NCBI GenBank assembly: GCA_018398765.1
Contig: JAHBMJ010002075.1
Span: 90,001 to 105,658, forward strand
Length of the DNA stretch: 15,658 nucleotides
Direction: 5' to 3'
Source of the DNA: Chromera velia
Lineage: Eukaryota > Sar > Chromeraceae
Below the pieces are notes generated by a model. That model made no database searches. It was given only the letters and a program-made list of their open reading frames with translations, and was not told the DNA's origin. The stretch's first letter is position 1, and the number at the start of each line of letters is the position of its first letter. The position numbers and the translations under genes are program-made. Below are positions 1 to 8,474 of this stretch, one piece after another.

Positions 1-587
1 TCTTCTGCTTCTGCTTCAGGTTCTCTTCCCAGGCTCCGTCGTGGCTGACAGTCCAGACTCAGAAATAAATCGTTAATTCATGAGATCGTGAAGGCACTGC
101 GAGGACTCGTGGCACGCAAGCGTGAGGACGCAGCAACCCTCCGATGACTTGTCCCTCTAAAGTGAGATCTTGCATTTTCCCCTCCATAAACCCCCCACAC
201 GGAGAAAAACCCAAACCAACCTGGCACTTCCTCCTCTACCAGGTGGAGATCTTGGAGGGCGCCCTCCCTTCCCACGACCTCGCTGGGCAGAGAGCTGACT
301 CTGGTGTTGTGCCGCACCACCCAGAGGGCGTCTGAGGGCATCGTTGCAAGAAGCTCGGCAGGGCTCTGCTGGGAAGAACTGTTGGAGAACAGCCCGTAGC
401 TGTAGAGGATGCGTGCGTGTGTGAGATGGGCGTATGCGGCAGAGGGCTGCTGTGTGCCCCGAGGTAGATCCAGACTTTGAAGCAGAAGGACGAGGGTCCC
501 TAAGGCAAGGACAAGACAAATCAGAGCGTTCCTTTGCGTTCTCTTTGGGAGCTGCCATCGTGAGTGTTTGCGCTCTTCTGTCCCCAT
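1..587 (-). CDS. 5' part of a membrane-anchored protein gene, two predicted exons, runs off the left edge
   Basis: I do not recognise the family. The ATG at 587 opens a frame to a TGA at 78. Residues 1-20 are basic and polar, residues 21-38 are a strongly hydrophobic segment (ALICLVLALGTLVLLL) and the rest is polar, which is the layout of a signal anchor (type II membrane protein) or an uncleaved signal peptide. The last part of the open frame looks less protein-like, so I infer an intron. A donor GTAGAG at 239 (or GTGCCA a few codons later) and an acceptor CTGTCAG ending at 45, preceded by a TTAAC branch-like site, join exon 587-240 to exon 44-1 in frame. The second exon is open and Glu/Ala-rich. 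An ATG at 592 in another frame could be a short upstream ORF. The gene is divergent from the C48 gene. The intron is inference. Confidence 0.4.
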
Positions 588-1186
588 ACCATGAAGGAGG
601 ATTGAAACAGTGGTGTCAGCTTTCCAGGATAATCAGGAGAGCCTTGTACATCCTTCGAGGACTCCGTCTACCTGCGCACACATGTCACCTATACTATGTC
701 AGGACGAGAGGAGACGGCCTCAAGCTGGGAGATTCCGGTGGATAAAGTCGAGACCATAAAAAGTGAAGCTTAGTGAAGAAACGGCCCTCCCCGCGTCCTG
801 ACACTTGATAGCTATCAGCAGGTATATATTTGTTGCGAAAATTACCCCTGGGCCAAGAAATTATAAGCTGAAGGAACCACACAGATTGGATCATGCACTT
901 CAAAGATCTTCATGCAAAGCTCTCGGAATATATATCTATATATATAGCTCGGAATGGCTCATGCGCGGCAACCATGCATGCATGCAGATCTCTGACCATC
1001 TCTGACCACCTCAGAGAGGACTCCAGCAGAAAGAACGTCCGAGTCAAAAAACGAACAAAATTGGTAAAGAATTGAGGAAGTTCGAGGGAGTAGACGTTTT
1101 TGCCTTACCTTCGTTGCTTGAGTACACTCGATTATTACGTCCACAACCCGTCTACTTGTAAAAAAAAAAACCATTCGCAGAGATCG
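588..1186. promoter_or_regulatory. Shared intergenic promoter region of a divergent gene pair
   Basis: This is about 600 bp between two predicted divergent start codons (587 minus, 1187 plus). It contains no convincing coding frame. Visible elements are an AT palindromic stretch (about 928-946) flanked by direct copies of agctc(t)cggaa, a TGCATGCATGCA palindrome, and a 10-bp tandem tctgaccatc/tctgaccacc at 991-1010. In-frame stops at 1073 (TGA) and 1091 (TAG) precede the plus-strand ATG. The promoter role is inferred from position only. Confidence 0.35.
975..986. promoter_or_regulatory. TGCATGCATGCA palindromic motif
   Basis: This is a 12-bp self-complementary run. TGCATGCA is a known ApiAP2-family binding motif in apicomplexans. 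It lies about 200 bp upstream of the C48 gene start. An identical 12-mer lies at 5796-5807 downstream of that gene. Its function here is inferred. Confidence 0.3.
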
Positions 1187-2551
1187 ATGCCAGGAGGAAA
1201 TGGATACGGATGGCAGTGGATGGACACAGAGCCAGGGGAAGTCCCAGTCGGTGTGATCTCGTCAGGTGGGACGGGCAGTTCGCTTGAGACTGTTGGTGAG
1301 TCTGGGCCGGCCCGATGTGCTCCGGGACCCTCACAGACTGCAACTAGGCGCTTTCCCCCTCCAGTGATCCTCATTCCCCATGTATTACCACCGCCCCCCC
1401 CCCCTAACCCGCCAGCCGTCCGGTCCACTCCCGGGAGACCAGCAAACAACATCTCGCAGAACCCTCCAGCTCTCCCCTCTCACGACTTGGTAGCCATATG
1501 CAGTATCCTGAATTCCAGTGTAGGCCACTCTGGTTATGGACCGGTGGACAGGCTCGTGTCTGAGCTGCGAGAGCTTCGCCTGGGGTGGGCGTCCATGAAG
1601 GAGGGAGGGGAGTTCTGGGGAGATTTTCATATAAATGACCAACTGATGGAAGCGGGTGCCCTCTCAGCGCTGATCGAGGACCGCCCGAACATGCGGGGTC
1701 CTGTCGGCGATCGAAACGTCTTTGTGACTAGCTCCAGAATATATTCTGTTTTGAGGGCGGTTGTGGGGGACGATGCTCCTACGTTCCCAGATGTGGAGAG
1801 CAGACGCGAGTTCCTCTCAGTGGCTCTGGGGGGGCGTGTGGAGTTTCTTGGGGAGACGGCGTTACGAGCAAAGTTCTGGTATGTTCCCGTCCGACATCCT
1901 TTGACGGGCCACTGGTTCGGTGTCCTAGTGAAGAATGGGGAGTAAAGTGAAGGCTTTGCCTCACAAGCTTCGGGGGGACGTGTAGACATGATCAGCCTTG
2001 ACTGCCTCAGGGACTTACGTTTGTCTCCTACTCTTGTCGACCTTGAAAAAAAGAGGGTCTTCCGCAGGATCGGTCTATTTGTAACCGAACTTTTCAAAGA
2101 AGTGAGGGGGTGTGAACTGAGGAGCTGGCTGCGATTTCTGAACAGCATTCCGGGTGAGACAGTGATGGAAGTCACCGTCCCGCAGCAGCTGGGAAAGGAC
2201 TCACTGCATCTGTGTGGTGATCATGTCCTCTCTTATCTTATCATCGTCCTCAGACTCTAAACGTCCGAATTGGAGAGCCTTTTTCAGTCCCATAGTGGTT
2301 CCCCCCCCGTGTTACCACCTGAGAGAGGACCTACAGCACAAGATTTGAGAAAAAGGCTGGATAGCCTGATTGGAGCGGCCTCAGAGGTGGTACGTTCGAG
2401 GACTTTGAGGGGGCAGCCGGCGACGTCCAAGACGGATGCAAGGAAGACAGCCCGCGAGTGGATAGGTTGGCCTGCCAATGGGTGTGGTTGGAGAGCGGAC
2501 CGCGAGTATCGGAGTTTTACGAGAGCGAGGCAAGAAGGTGTCCTGTCTCAG
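1187..2551 (+). CDS. First half of a two-domain C48 (Ulp1-like) cysteine protease gene; two in-frame UAA codons
   Basis: The C48 family cleaves SUMO or related ubiquitin-like proteins. From the ATG at 1187 one frame runs to a TGA at 2582, interrupted only by TAA at 1943 and 2258. The N-terminal ~100 residues are low complexity with a Pro run (about residues 69-77). The protease-like part shows INDQLM (start of fold), His242 in GHWFGVLV, Asp272 in ISLDCL, Gln334 in VTVPQQ and Cys343 in LCGDHVLSYL. This is the C48 His-Asp-Gln-Cys order, with a Gln-Cys gap three residues longer than usual. The downstream catalytic motifs lie after the first UAA, in the same frame. A CAG|GTGTGT donor at 2552 would splice in phase 0 to the second half. 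The ATG context is weak (T at -3). Alternatives are a pseudogene, a separate gene, or a 54-nt intron (1942-1995) removing the first UAA. The domain call is fairly secure and the gene model is not. Confidence 0.55.
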
Positions 2552-3198
2552 GTGTGTTCCGGCAGGGGGTTTTGGAGAGAGTGAGGGAGGAGTGCCCTAG
2601 AGTTAGGCCTCCTGCTGACTGCGTGTTTGAATGTGCAGTGCCCTAGAGTTGGACCTCCTGCTAACTGCGTGTTTGAATGTGCAGTGCCCTAGAGTTGGAC
2701 CTCCTGCTAACTGCGTGTTTGAATGTGCAGTGCCCTAGAGGTGGGCCTCCTGCTGACTGCGTGTTTGAATGTGCAGTGCCCTAGAGTTGGGCCTCCTGCT
2801 GACTGCGTGTTTGAATGTGCAGTGCCCTAGAGTTGGGCCTCCTGCTGACTGCGTGTTTGAATGTGCAGTGCCCTAGAGTTGGGCCTCCTGCTGACTGCGT
2901 GTTTGAATGTGCAGTGCCCTAGAGTTGGGCCTCCTGCTGACTGCGTGTTTGAATGTGCAGTGTCCTAGAGTTGGGCCTCCTACTGACTGCATGTTTGGAT
3001 GTACTGATGTGTACGGTCGTGTGCGGTTCAGCCCTGATTGTGGGTTGCTGCTGACTGAGCGGGTTGAGGGATATTCTTTCCTCCGTGCCTTCCCCCTGTG
3101 TGCAGACCCGGTCGAATGAGGCGCCACAGTCCCCCCTCTGCCTCGGGCCTACCGAGAGTGACGTGATGTGTAACCTGCCCCCCTTCCCCACACTGCAG
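2552..3198 (+). other. Predicted intron separating the two C48 domains
   Basis: The donor is CAG|GTGTGT at 2552. There are two candidate acceptors, each with a pyrimidine-rich run: ccctgtgtgcag ending at 3105 and ccacactgcag ending at 3198. The exon frames on both sides are phase 0 for either acceptor, so both splices keep one reading frame. The region holds the 46-bp minisatellite. The first-half frame stops at TGA 2582 and the second-half frame opens after TGA 3052, as expected for intron sequence. No transcript evidence is available here. Confidence 0.4.
2594..3005 (+). repeat. 46-bp minisatellite, nine copies
   Basis: Units start at 2594, 2640, 2686, 2732, 2778, 2824, 2870, 2916 and 2962, exactly 46 bp apart. 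The last unit is diverged and partial. Units begin with gccctagagttggg and end with gtttgaatgtgcagt. Two units (from 2640 and 2686) share the ggacctcctgctaactg variant; most others have gggcctcctgctgactg. There are no spacers, so this is not CRISPR-like. Confidence 0.95.
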
Positions 3199-5175
3199 GC
3201 CCCTCAGAGTGGGAGGCACCGGAGACCTGGCGGAGGATCTACAGAGACTAAGGGGTTTGGAGGTGAAATTCAATCCGGTAGGACGGCTGAAATTGCGATA
3301 TTGGGGAGGACGGGGGGGGTGATGGGTCGGGAGTTGGATGCCGTTAAGGAGAGGTTTCTGATGGCTCTACATGAAAGAGAAGAGGTCGATCGGATGCTCA
3401 GGGAGTGTGCGAGGGACTTGTCTACTAGCCTGTCTATCCTGGGGAGAGAAAGGCCCCAATCTCTGCAAATGGCAGGTGTTGCTGTGCCTGCCCTGATCCC
3501 CAGTCACTCAAACCCCCCTACGATCAAGATATATCCACCCTGTCATAAGGATGGTTGTATAGCCCCCTCTGATCCGCCAGGCCCATAGGCGCGTTTAAAT
3601 TGTGGTCCACAGTTTAACAAAAGCTTCCAACCCGTTCCCAGACCCACTGTCAGTGAGTTCCGCATATGCTCCGTTCATGAGGACAAATCAAGGGCTACTA
3701 GAGCTCCTGCCCATGACCCCCTGGTGGGTCTACCCTTGGTTTTCGGTCAGCTTTCTTCTGAAACAGATTCCTCTACTTGTGGCCCCTCGAGCTGTCCGCC
3801 CCCTCCCACTTGGAGCCGCACACCCAAAAGCAGGGCGAAAGCCAAAGCAGACGCCGCCTCCTCAGTGATTTAGAAGCGTCCTCGCGGTGGGTCCCAGTCT
3901 GCAGATGTCCCCAGTGAAAAACTCCCCCCTCCTGGATAGGAGGCGACTGCAGGACCGTCAAAAAAACGTGCAGTGTCTGCCGTTGCAGCCACAACCGAAC
4001 ATATTCAGGCTCCGGTCTGTGACCCCCCCACTGTCTCCTCTGGATACGCAAATGGTGCAGGGGCACCTGTCTTGACAAATGGCGACGCTGCCATAACCCG
4101 AGCGGAACATCTGGTGCTGTCGGCTTTGAGAATAGCTGAAGCAAAGGAGTCTGCCATGGCTACTGCGGGGAAGCTCCCCGATCTGTCTGTTCCTGACCCC
4201 TCACCTGGCTCCGCCGCTCTCGGCGTGATGGTTAGTGCAAGAAGCCCTCTCCTATGCCCCCGTTCAGCAGGATGTACGACCAAGATAGTGGCGCAAGGGG
4301 AGTCGTTAGCCGAATCAGCCACTAGGATGGCCATTGAGGAGGAAATGATTGAGAGCGAGCAAGAGGAGGGGTTGATGGGATGGCTCGGATCATATCAATC
4401 GGGCCATAGCATCGATTCCGATGGGTTAGCCCGGCTTGCCCCTGGGAGATGGTTGAATGACAGCGCCATGAACTTTTTTGGGAGAGTGATTACCTTCCTG
4501 GGGGCTGAGTTTGAAAGTTCCCCACCCCTTACATTCGTCAATTCTGTTGCAACGGAAATGATGAAGCTCATTGACATAGAAGCAATGCAGAGGACGAAGA
4601 AGGCAGCGGACTGGCAGGTAGAGAGAGAGAGAGGAAAGGCGACTGGGGGCAGCACGGGAAGTAGGAATGTAGACACTAAGTGGAAAGAAAGAGAGGCGGA
4701 TTTACGGTCGTGGTGGGTTCACAGACTGCGGAGGATGGGAAAGCGGTTCAAGCCATATGGGGGGAAGGATCTTTTTTGTGTCTTTAACCATTCGGACGCG
4801 CATTGGTTGGCTGGGTACGTTAAAGGGGGCGAGAAGGGAGCTATGAAGGAGAATGAGACTTTGCCGATGCTTACTGTCTACACATTGGACTCCCTCCCGC
4901 CGACCCAAATCTCCATCCCAGGGCTCCTGTACCCCTTTTTCAAAGCAACAGCGTGCGGCGACGATCTAATAGGAGGGGATGATGATATACCCATGCAGGC
5001 GTATGCATTGACCGTACCGTGTCAGCGAAACGGCTACGATTGTGGCCCTCATGTCTTGGGGTGGCTGATTGCGATGATTACAGGGATGGACTTTCAGGAA
5101 GTTAACCATGCTGTGGCAGCGCGTGTGCGGGTTGCTCTCCGAAATGTCGTAACGTATGTGTCTGAAGAACCATGA
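3199..5175 (+). CDS. Second half of the two-domain C48 (Ulp1-like) protease gene; three in-frame UAG codons
   Basis: One frame is open from after TGA 3052 to TGA 5173 except for TAG at 3586, 3871 and 3937. From 3973 to the end it is uninterrupted. Codons about 3322-3440 encode a charged, heptad-like helix (coiled-coil candidate). A low-complexity basic Pro/Ser region follows (SRTPKSRAKAKAD, KRPRGG, PSKKRA), resembling nuclear-localisation sequence. The protease domain starts at GRWLNDSAMNFF (Trp codon 4450), with His at 4801 (DAHWLAGYV), Asp at 4888 (YTLDSLPP), Gln at 5023 and Cys at 5041 in VPCQRNGYDCGPHVL. The Gln-to-Cys spacing of 6 matches the family. A Lys/Arg-rich insertion of roughly 60 residues lies between the WLND region and His. 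The fold and catalytic set argue for a functional protease or a recent pseudogene. Whether the region before 3973 belongs to the same mRNA is inferred. Acceptor 3105 is an alternative start of this exon. Confidence 0.65.
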
Positions 5176-5735
5176 TGGTGGGCAGAGAAGAGAGGGAGGT
5201 TGAGAGTATGGGGGGTGTTGAAGGGGACTTTAGGATCTGGAGGCTCTGAGCCCGCGCCGCCTTGAAGGCTAGGAGGTCTAATGCATTGGCCTCGATTGAC
5301 CTGCACTGCTGGGAGGGGTCGAAGCGTAACTTAGTGGCGGAGACGGAGTTCTGAGTGTGACATCCAGCGGTGGAGAGGGAGTCTCGAATAACTGTCTGGT
5401 GTTGCATTTCCTCAGAGTCTCTTAGAGCTAGAGGGGGTTAGTGCAAGGCACTGCAAGCTAGGTAGATTCATTTCTTCCTTTCGGTCGTCGAGATGCAGCG
5501 TGCTTAGTAGGAGTTCTCTCCTCCTGGCACGAGTCGGTTTTTCCGCCTTGGCCTGTTTTTTCCTCATTAACCGGGACTGCATGCCAGAGGTTTTTTTGTC
5601 CAGGACCACTCTAGGGTGCGGGCCGACAGACCATATGAATGACCAGACACGTGATACGCGGCGGGTAATGCCGAACGATTGCGTGATGCATGCATATGGG
5701 GTGGAGGTACTACCCGGACAGGCGGATGCTCCCAT
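5102..5735 (-). CDS. Possible antisense gene: two adjacent reading frames
   Basis: On the minus strand, ATG 5735 opens 107 codons to a TGA at 5412 (Lys/Arg-rich middle), and ATG 5407 opens 101 codons to a TAA at 5102. The second frame has balanced composition with a helix-like stretch (EANALDLLAFKAARAQSL). The two frames differ. A cactaac branch-like site followed by a pyrimidine-rich ccccctctag lies between them, so a splice is conceivable, but I see no matching donor. The 3' end overlaps the end of the C48 gene by about 70 bp. I do not recognise the product. It could be a chance pair of ORFs. Confidence 0.18.
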
Positions 5736-6110
5736 ACCCCCCCTTAATACCTAATATCTAATACCTAATCTCTGACCTGCCTGCAGGGGCGCGCATGCAT
5801 GCATGCAATCATCGGGTGAACTCTACGATAGGGGCGTCATCCCCGCCGGGGTCCTTAACCCTCCGCGCATGGTCCCGCCGCGAACAGCTCTGTATTGCTC
5901 CTTTTTTTTATTTATGAGATTGAATTTTTGCATCAAAATGCATATATATATACAGTTATATAAATTTCTCTGTCTTCAAGTGAGAGCTCCAGTGATCTCC
6001 ATAAACCGCTGAACACAAAACGAGCTTCTCTCTCACACCCTTCACATCTCCACTGCCCATTCGCTCAGTTCCGTCTCCACCCGATCCACTTAGGAACCTC
6101 TTTGTCCTCT
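5176..6110. other. Intergenic region downstream of the C48 gene
   Basis: Apart from the weak antisense frames, this holds a short tandem of taatacctaat-type words at about 5746-5770, TGCATGCA at 5687-5694, TGCATGCATGCA at 5796-5807, and an A/T-rich stretch at about 5904-5970 that includes an atatatatata run. I found no RNA gene or clear polyadenylation signal. Confidence 0.4.
5796..5807. promoter_or_regulatory. Second TGCATGCATGCA palindrome
   Basis: This is identical to the 12-mer at 975-986. It sits about 380 bp upstream of the next plus-strand candidate ORF (ATG 6177). It could be a transcription-factor site or simply a common genomic word. Confidence 0.25.
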
Positions 6111-6176
6111 CAGTTATACAGTCATCTGGATCGCTGTCTGTGTCCACCATGTAGCCTAAACTCTCTTTTAATTCGA

Positions 6177-6626
6177 ATGAAGTTCACACACCCTCCAGGC
6201 TGTCTTCCGAGCCTGAAGGAATTTCCAGTGAAGGATGCTGTCTCTGCAGAAGAATCCAATGATTCGGAAGCTCGAGTTCGGCAGTGGTTGTTTGATCAGG
6301 GCTGCATTCCCCCAGTGCCTGTTTGCCAAGGCACTGCTGCCCGTCCGTCTCCACACCCGATGATAAAAGAGAACGGAAAGAAAGAGGGTTACAGATACAA
6401 CTGGAAGAGATGCACTGGTGCGAAGACGTCCCGCCTGAACGGGACTATGTTCAGTGGGTCAAACCTTCTCTACGGCACCATTGTGCTCCTGGCCTATTTG
6501 TTCCTGCTGGGGGTCTCTTTTGGTGGGGTGGTGACCACGTCTGGAACGTGTATTCACCCCGAGAGCCCCCTTAATTGCACGCTAGCTGATGCACGAACCT
6601 TGCGCGCGCTGACGCTGCGCGCCTAG
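6177..6626 (+). CDS. Candidate small single-pass membrane protein or exon
   Basis: ATG 6177 opens 149 codons to TAG 6624. The frame is also open upstream past a pyrimidine-rich acceptor-like tttgtcctctcag ending at 6113, so it may be an internal or last exon rather than a whole gene. The N-terminal half is hydrophilic and includes VRQWLFDQGCIPP. Near residues 98-119 is a hydrophobic segment (YGTIVLLAYLFLLGVSFGG) suited to one membrane span, followed by a short Cys-containing tail. The stop codon lies at the very edge of the fold-back element described next, so the C-terminus may have been replaced by insertion. No family is recognised. Confidence 0.27.
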   Translation: MKFTHPPGCLPSLKEFPVKDAVSAEESNDSEARVRQWLFDQGCIPPVPVCQGTAARPSPHPMIKENGKKEGYRYNWKRCTGAKTSRLNGTMFSGSNLLYGTIVLLAYLFLLGVSFGGVVTTSGTCIHPESPLNCTLADARTLRALTLRA

Positions 6627-6711
6627 GTGCATCCTGGTAACTTGGTAGTCAGCCAGAAATAGGGGGGTGGTTACCAGGTTGGCCGGTAACCTGGCCGGCC
6701 AAGTCGCGGCG

Positions 6712-6749
6712 GCGCCGCGGGCCCGCGCCGCGGGCCCGCGCCGCGGCCC
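6712..6749 (+). repeat. GC-only 13-bp tandem repeat
   Basis: There are nearly three copies of gcgccgcgggccc (6712, 6725, 6738), each partly palindromic, with no A or T for the whole run. It lies just inside the left end of the fold-back element. Confidence 0.8.
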
Positions 6750-7018
6750 GATCGACGTCCGTGCGGCCGCCGCGCGGCCTTGGCGCAATGGGGGCCGTCC
6801 GTTCTGTCAGTTTGAGTGGAAATCGGTTCGCATTGACCGTTGTGTAAGACATTTGATAAAGACAGCTAGTCTCCTGTGTGTGTGCTTTCATGCCGCATGA
6901 ATGTGTTTCATCGATTTTCATGCATGTTATTCGCTTGTTGTGCATGCATATGAGTTTCATGCATGAAAGAAAAACAGTTTTAGGATTCAAAAGTTTCCGC
7001 GTCTTTCGAATGCAGCCA

Positions 7019-7083
7019 GATTTTTTTTTAATTTTTTTTCTATACTTTTTTTTTCTATATTTTTTTTTTTGTTTTTTTTTTTA
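7019..7083 (+). repeat. T-rich tract
   Basis: Runs of 8-10 T are separated by single breaks such as aa, ctata, ctata and g. The periodic ttttttttctata sub-pattern suggests slippage growth. It lies just inside the right end of the fold-back element. Confidence 0.9.
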
Positions 7084-7140
7084 ATTATATGGCCGGTAAA
7101 CCAGTAACCTGGCCATTGTTAAAAAATTGGTCTAGCCCGG

Positions 7141-7160
7141 CCAGGTAACCGGTTACCTGG
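7141..7160. repeat. 20-bp perfect palindrome
   Basis: ccaggtaacc is followed directly by its reverse complement ggttacctgg. It is part of the right inverted end of the fold-back element. Confidence 0.9.
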
Positions 7161-7197
7161 TAATTACCCGGCCATCATGCAACTAGGGCTGCGCGCA

Positions 7198-8189
7198 TGT
7201 TACAAACGAAAAAAAAGGCCCCAGAAAGCACCGGAAAGTTGGGGAGGCACTTATCCGTTGCAGTATACGAAGAAGGATAGATTTTGTGCTTTCCAGCCCG
7301 CAATTATTAAATTCCAGCGTCGTTCACATCGGTTCACACGTTTGCATACGTCAGATGAAAATAGATGAAAATCATGCAGTCGCCTTGCCTCATGCAGGGG
7401 GCATGCAGCTCTCAGATCGTTCCAGTCAGGAGATTAGCCGAGAAGCCTGGCCTGTATGATGATCGAAGTTTTTGTTATGCATGCCGCGTCCCTATATATG
7501 AGGGGCTAGAGGGGCAGATCTAACCTAATTTGTCCGAAGGTTCTGCCTTTTCCTGTTAGTCTCGATTCTAGGAGTAAGCTTATTGATCACTTTTAATGCG
7601 CAAGTCCCACTTCACATCCCAACACTATACTGCCCCTCACTTCTCTTCTTTTCTTCCTCTTTTGGGTAAACTAGGGGATCAGGTTATCTTTCTGTGCTTT
7701 CCATTGATACACCCGGCCCCATCCCCACTCACTTACAAAGGTTCGTATACAGAGAGGGCATGCATTAGAACACCCCCGTCACTTTCCCTTTCTTGACTGC
7801 CCTTCTCTCTTCCTTCCCGAGTTCCTTCCTCTCTACCTCCTACTACCTCCTCTCCCTCTGCCTCTGTCAATATCACAAACAAACTATACAGATAGTAGTA
7901 AATTATATAAACGTACAATAAATGACTGATCAATGTTATGACGGCGAGATCAGGCTTTAACTTAAATGAACTATAACCAGCTGAGCATGCGTATAACATA
8001 TCGTACAATCCAAATAAAGTCAACCATGATGAATACTGAATATACTGACTTAAAAAAAATACAAGCTAGACAAATTAAGAAAACCAACTGAGCATTCTAG
8101 TCACGGTGATCAACGCCGCTAGCACACCCCATATCAGATAGTCTAAGAGCATGAGATTTAGGGCTAGTCTCAAAATTGTATACTAGGCC
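7198..8189. other. Intergenic DNA without a supported gene
   Basis: I see only short frames with no protein-like composition. Pyrimidine-rich stretches (about 7640-7660, 7785-7860) and A/T-rich sequence (about 7880-8060) precede the repeat array. On the minus strand this would be downstream (3') of the terminal exon at 8197. Confidence 0.4.
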
Positions 8190-8196
8190 TTGACAG

Positions 8197-8474
8197 CTAA
8201 ACTCCGGCCGACTCCACGGCACCCTGGCCGATCTTGTCTACCAGCAAACTTGAACCTGCTACCACCACATCATCAGAGCCAATCTTTTTTCGTGAGAAAC
8301 CGCCACTCCCGGAACCGACTCTCCCTCCTTGCCCGACGCCCCCGCCGCCGCCGCCATCGCCACCGCCGAAAAGACCCGATCTGTCAGGATTGGAGGACAC
8401 ATCACCTGCTGTCTGTTCTTCGAGAGGCTGACTGAGAGGCTATGTCTGGCCAGCGTCTGCTGCTTCTGTTGGAG
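8197..8474 (-). CDS. Candidate terminal exon of a minus-strand gene (array unit 1)
   Basis: On the minus strand, ATTTTGTTCCCTGTAG ending at 8475 looks like a 3' splice site. The following frame (phase 1, first two bases CT) reads APTEAADAGQT, then TAG at 8442-8440, then PLSQPLEEQTAGDVSS, a Gly-rich run, GSGSGGFSRKKIGSDDVVVAG and a TAG stop at 8197. In most other units the first TAG position is CAG (Gln). This copy sits at the far 3' end of the array and differs most, as expected if it is the ancestral terminal exon. The product is unknown and Gly-rich. It could equally be non-coding repeat that happens to be open. Confidence 0.28.

Larger units (their letters stand above)
6617..7197. mobile_element. 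Fold-back or MITE-like element with imperfect inverted ends
   Basis: The left end (gcgcgcctaggtgcat, then ttaccagg...ggtaacctggccgg at 6669-6700) reads similarly to the reverse complement of the right end (gcgcgcagccctagttgcat, then ttaccaggtaaccggttacctggccgg, 7197 back to about 7136), with small gaps. The interior holds a GC-only tandem repeat, several GCATGCA words and a T-rich tract, and no credible ORF. The inverted ends and lack of coding capacity suggest a non-autonomous element. I could not define a target-site duplication. Confidence 0.4.

Noticed and set aside
434-745. Plus-strand 103-codon frame opposite the membrane-anchor exon
   Set aside because: Overlaps a better minus-strand frame with an ATG and a clear hydrophobic anchor.
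2594-3005. Regular repeats that might suggest a CRISPR array
   Set aside because: Units are contiguous at 46 bp with no unique spacers; this is a minisatellite.
3602-3868. 88-codon plus-strand frame in the linker of the C48 gene
   Set aside because: It is out of frame with the C48 gene; the frame that continues the gene has more protein-like basic and Ser/Pro-rich content.
5500-5754. 84-codon plus-strand frame
   Set aside because: Preceded by several stops in the same frame, with no promoter or splice support and no recognisable motif.
975-5807. The two TGCATGCATGCA motifs as terminal inverted repeats of a transposon
   Set aside because: The neighbouring tctctgacc words are in the same orientation, not inverted, and no longer inverted match extends from them.
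6649-6990. Arg/Ala-rich frames in the fold-back element
   Set aside because: Translation of a GC-only tandem repeat; no coding signal.
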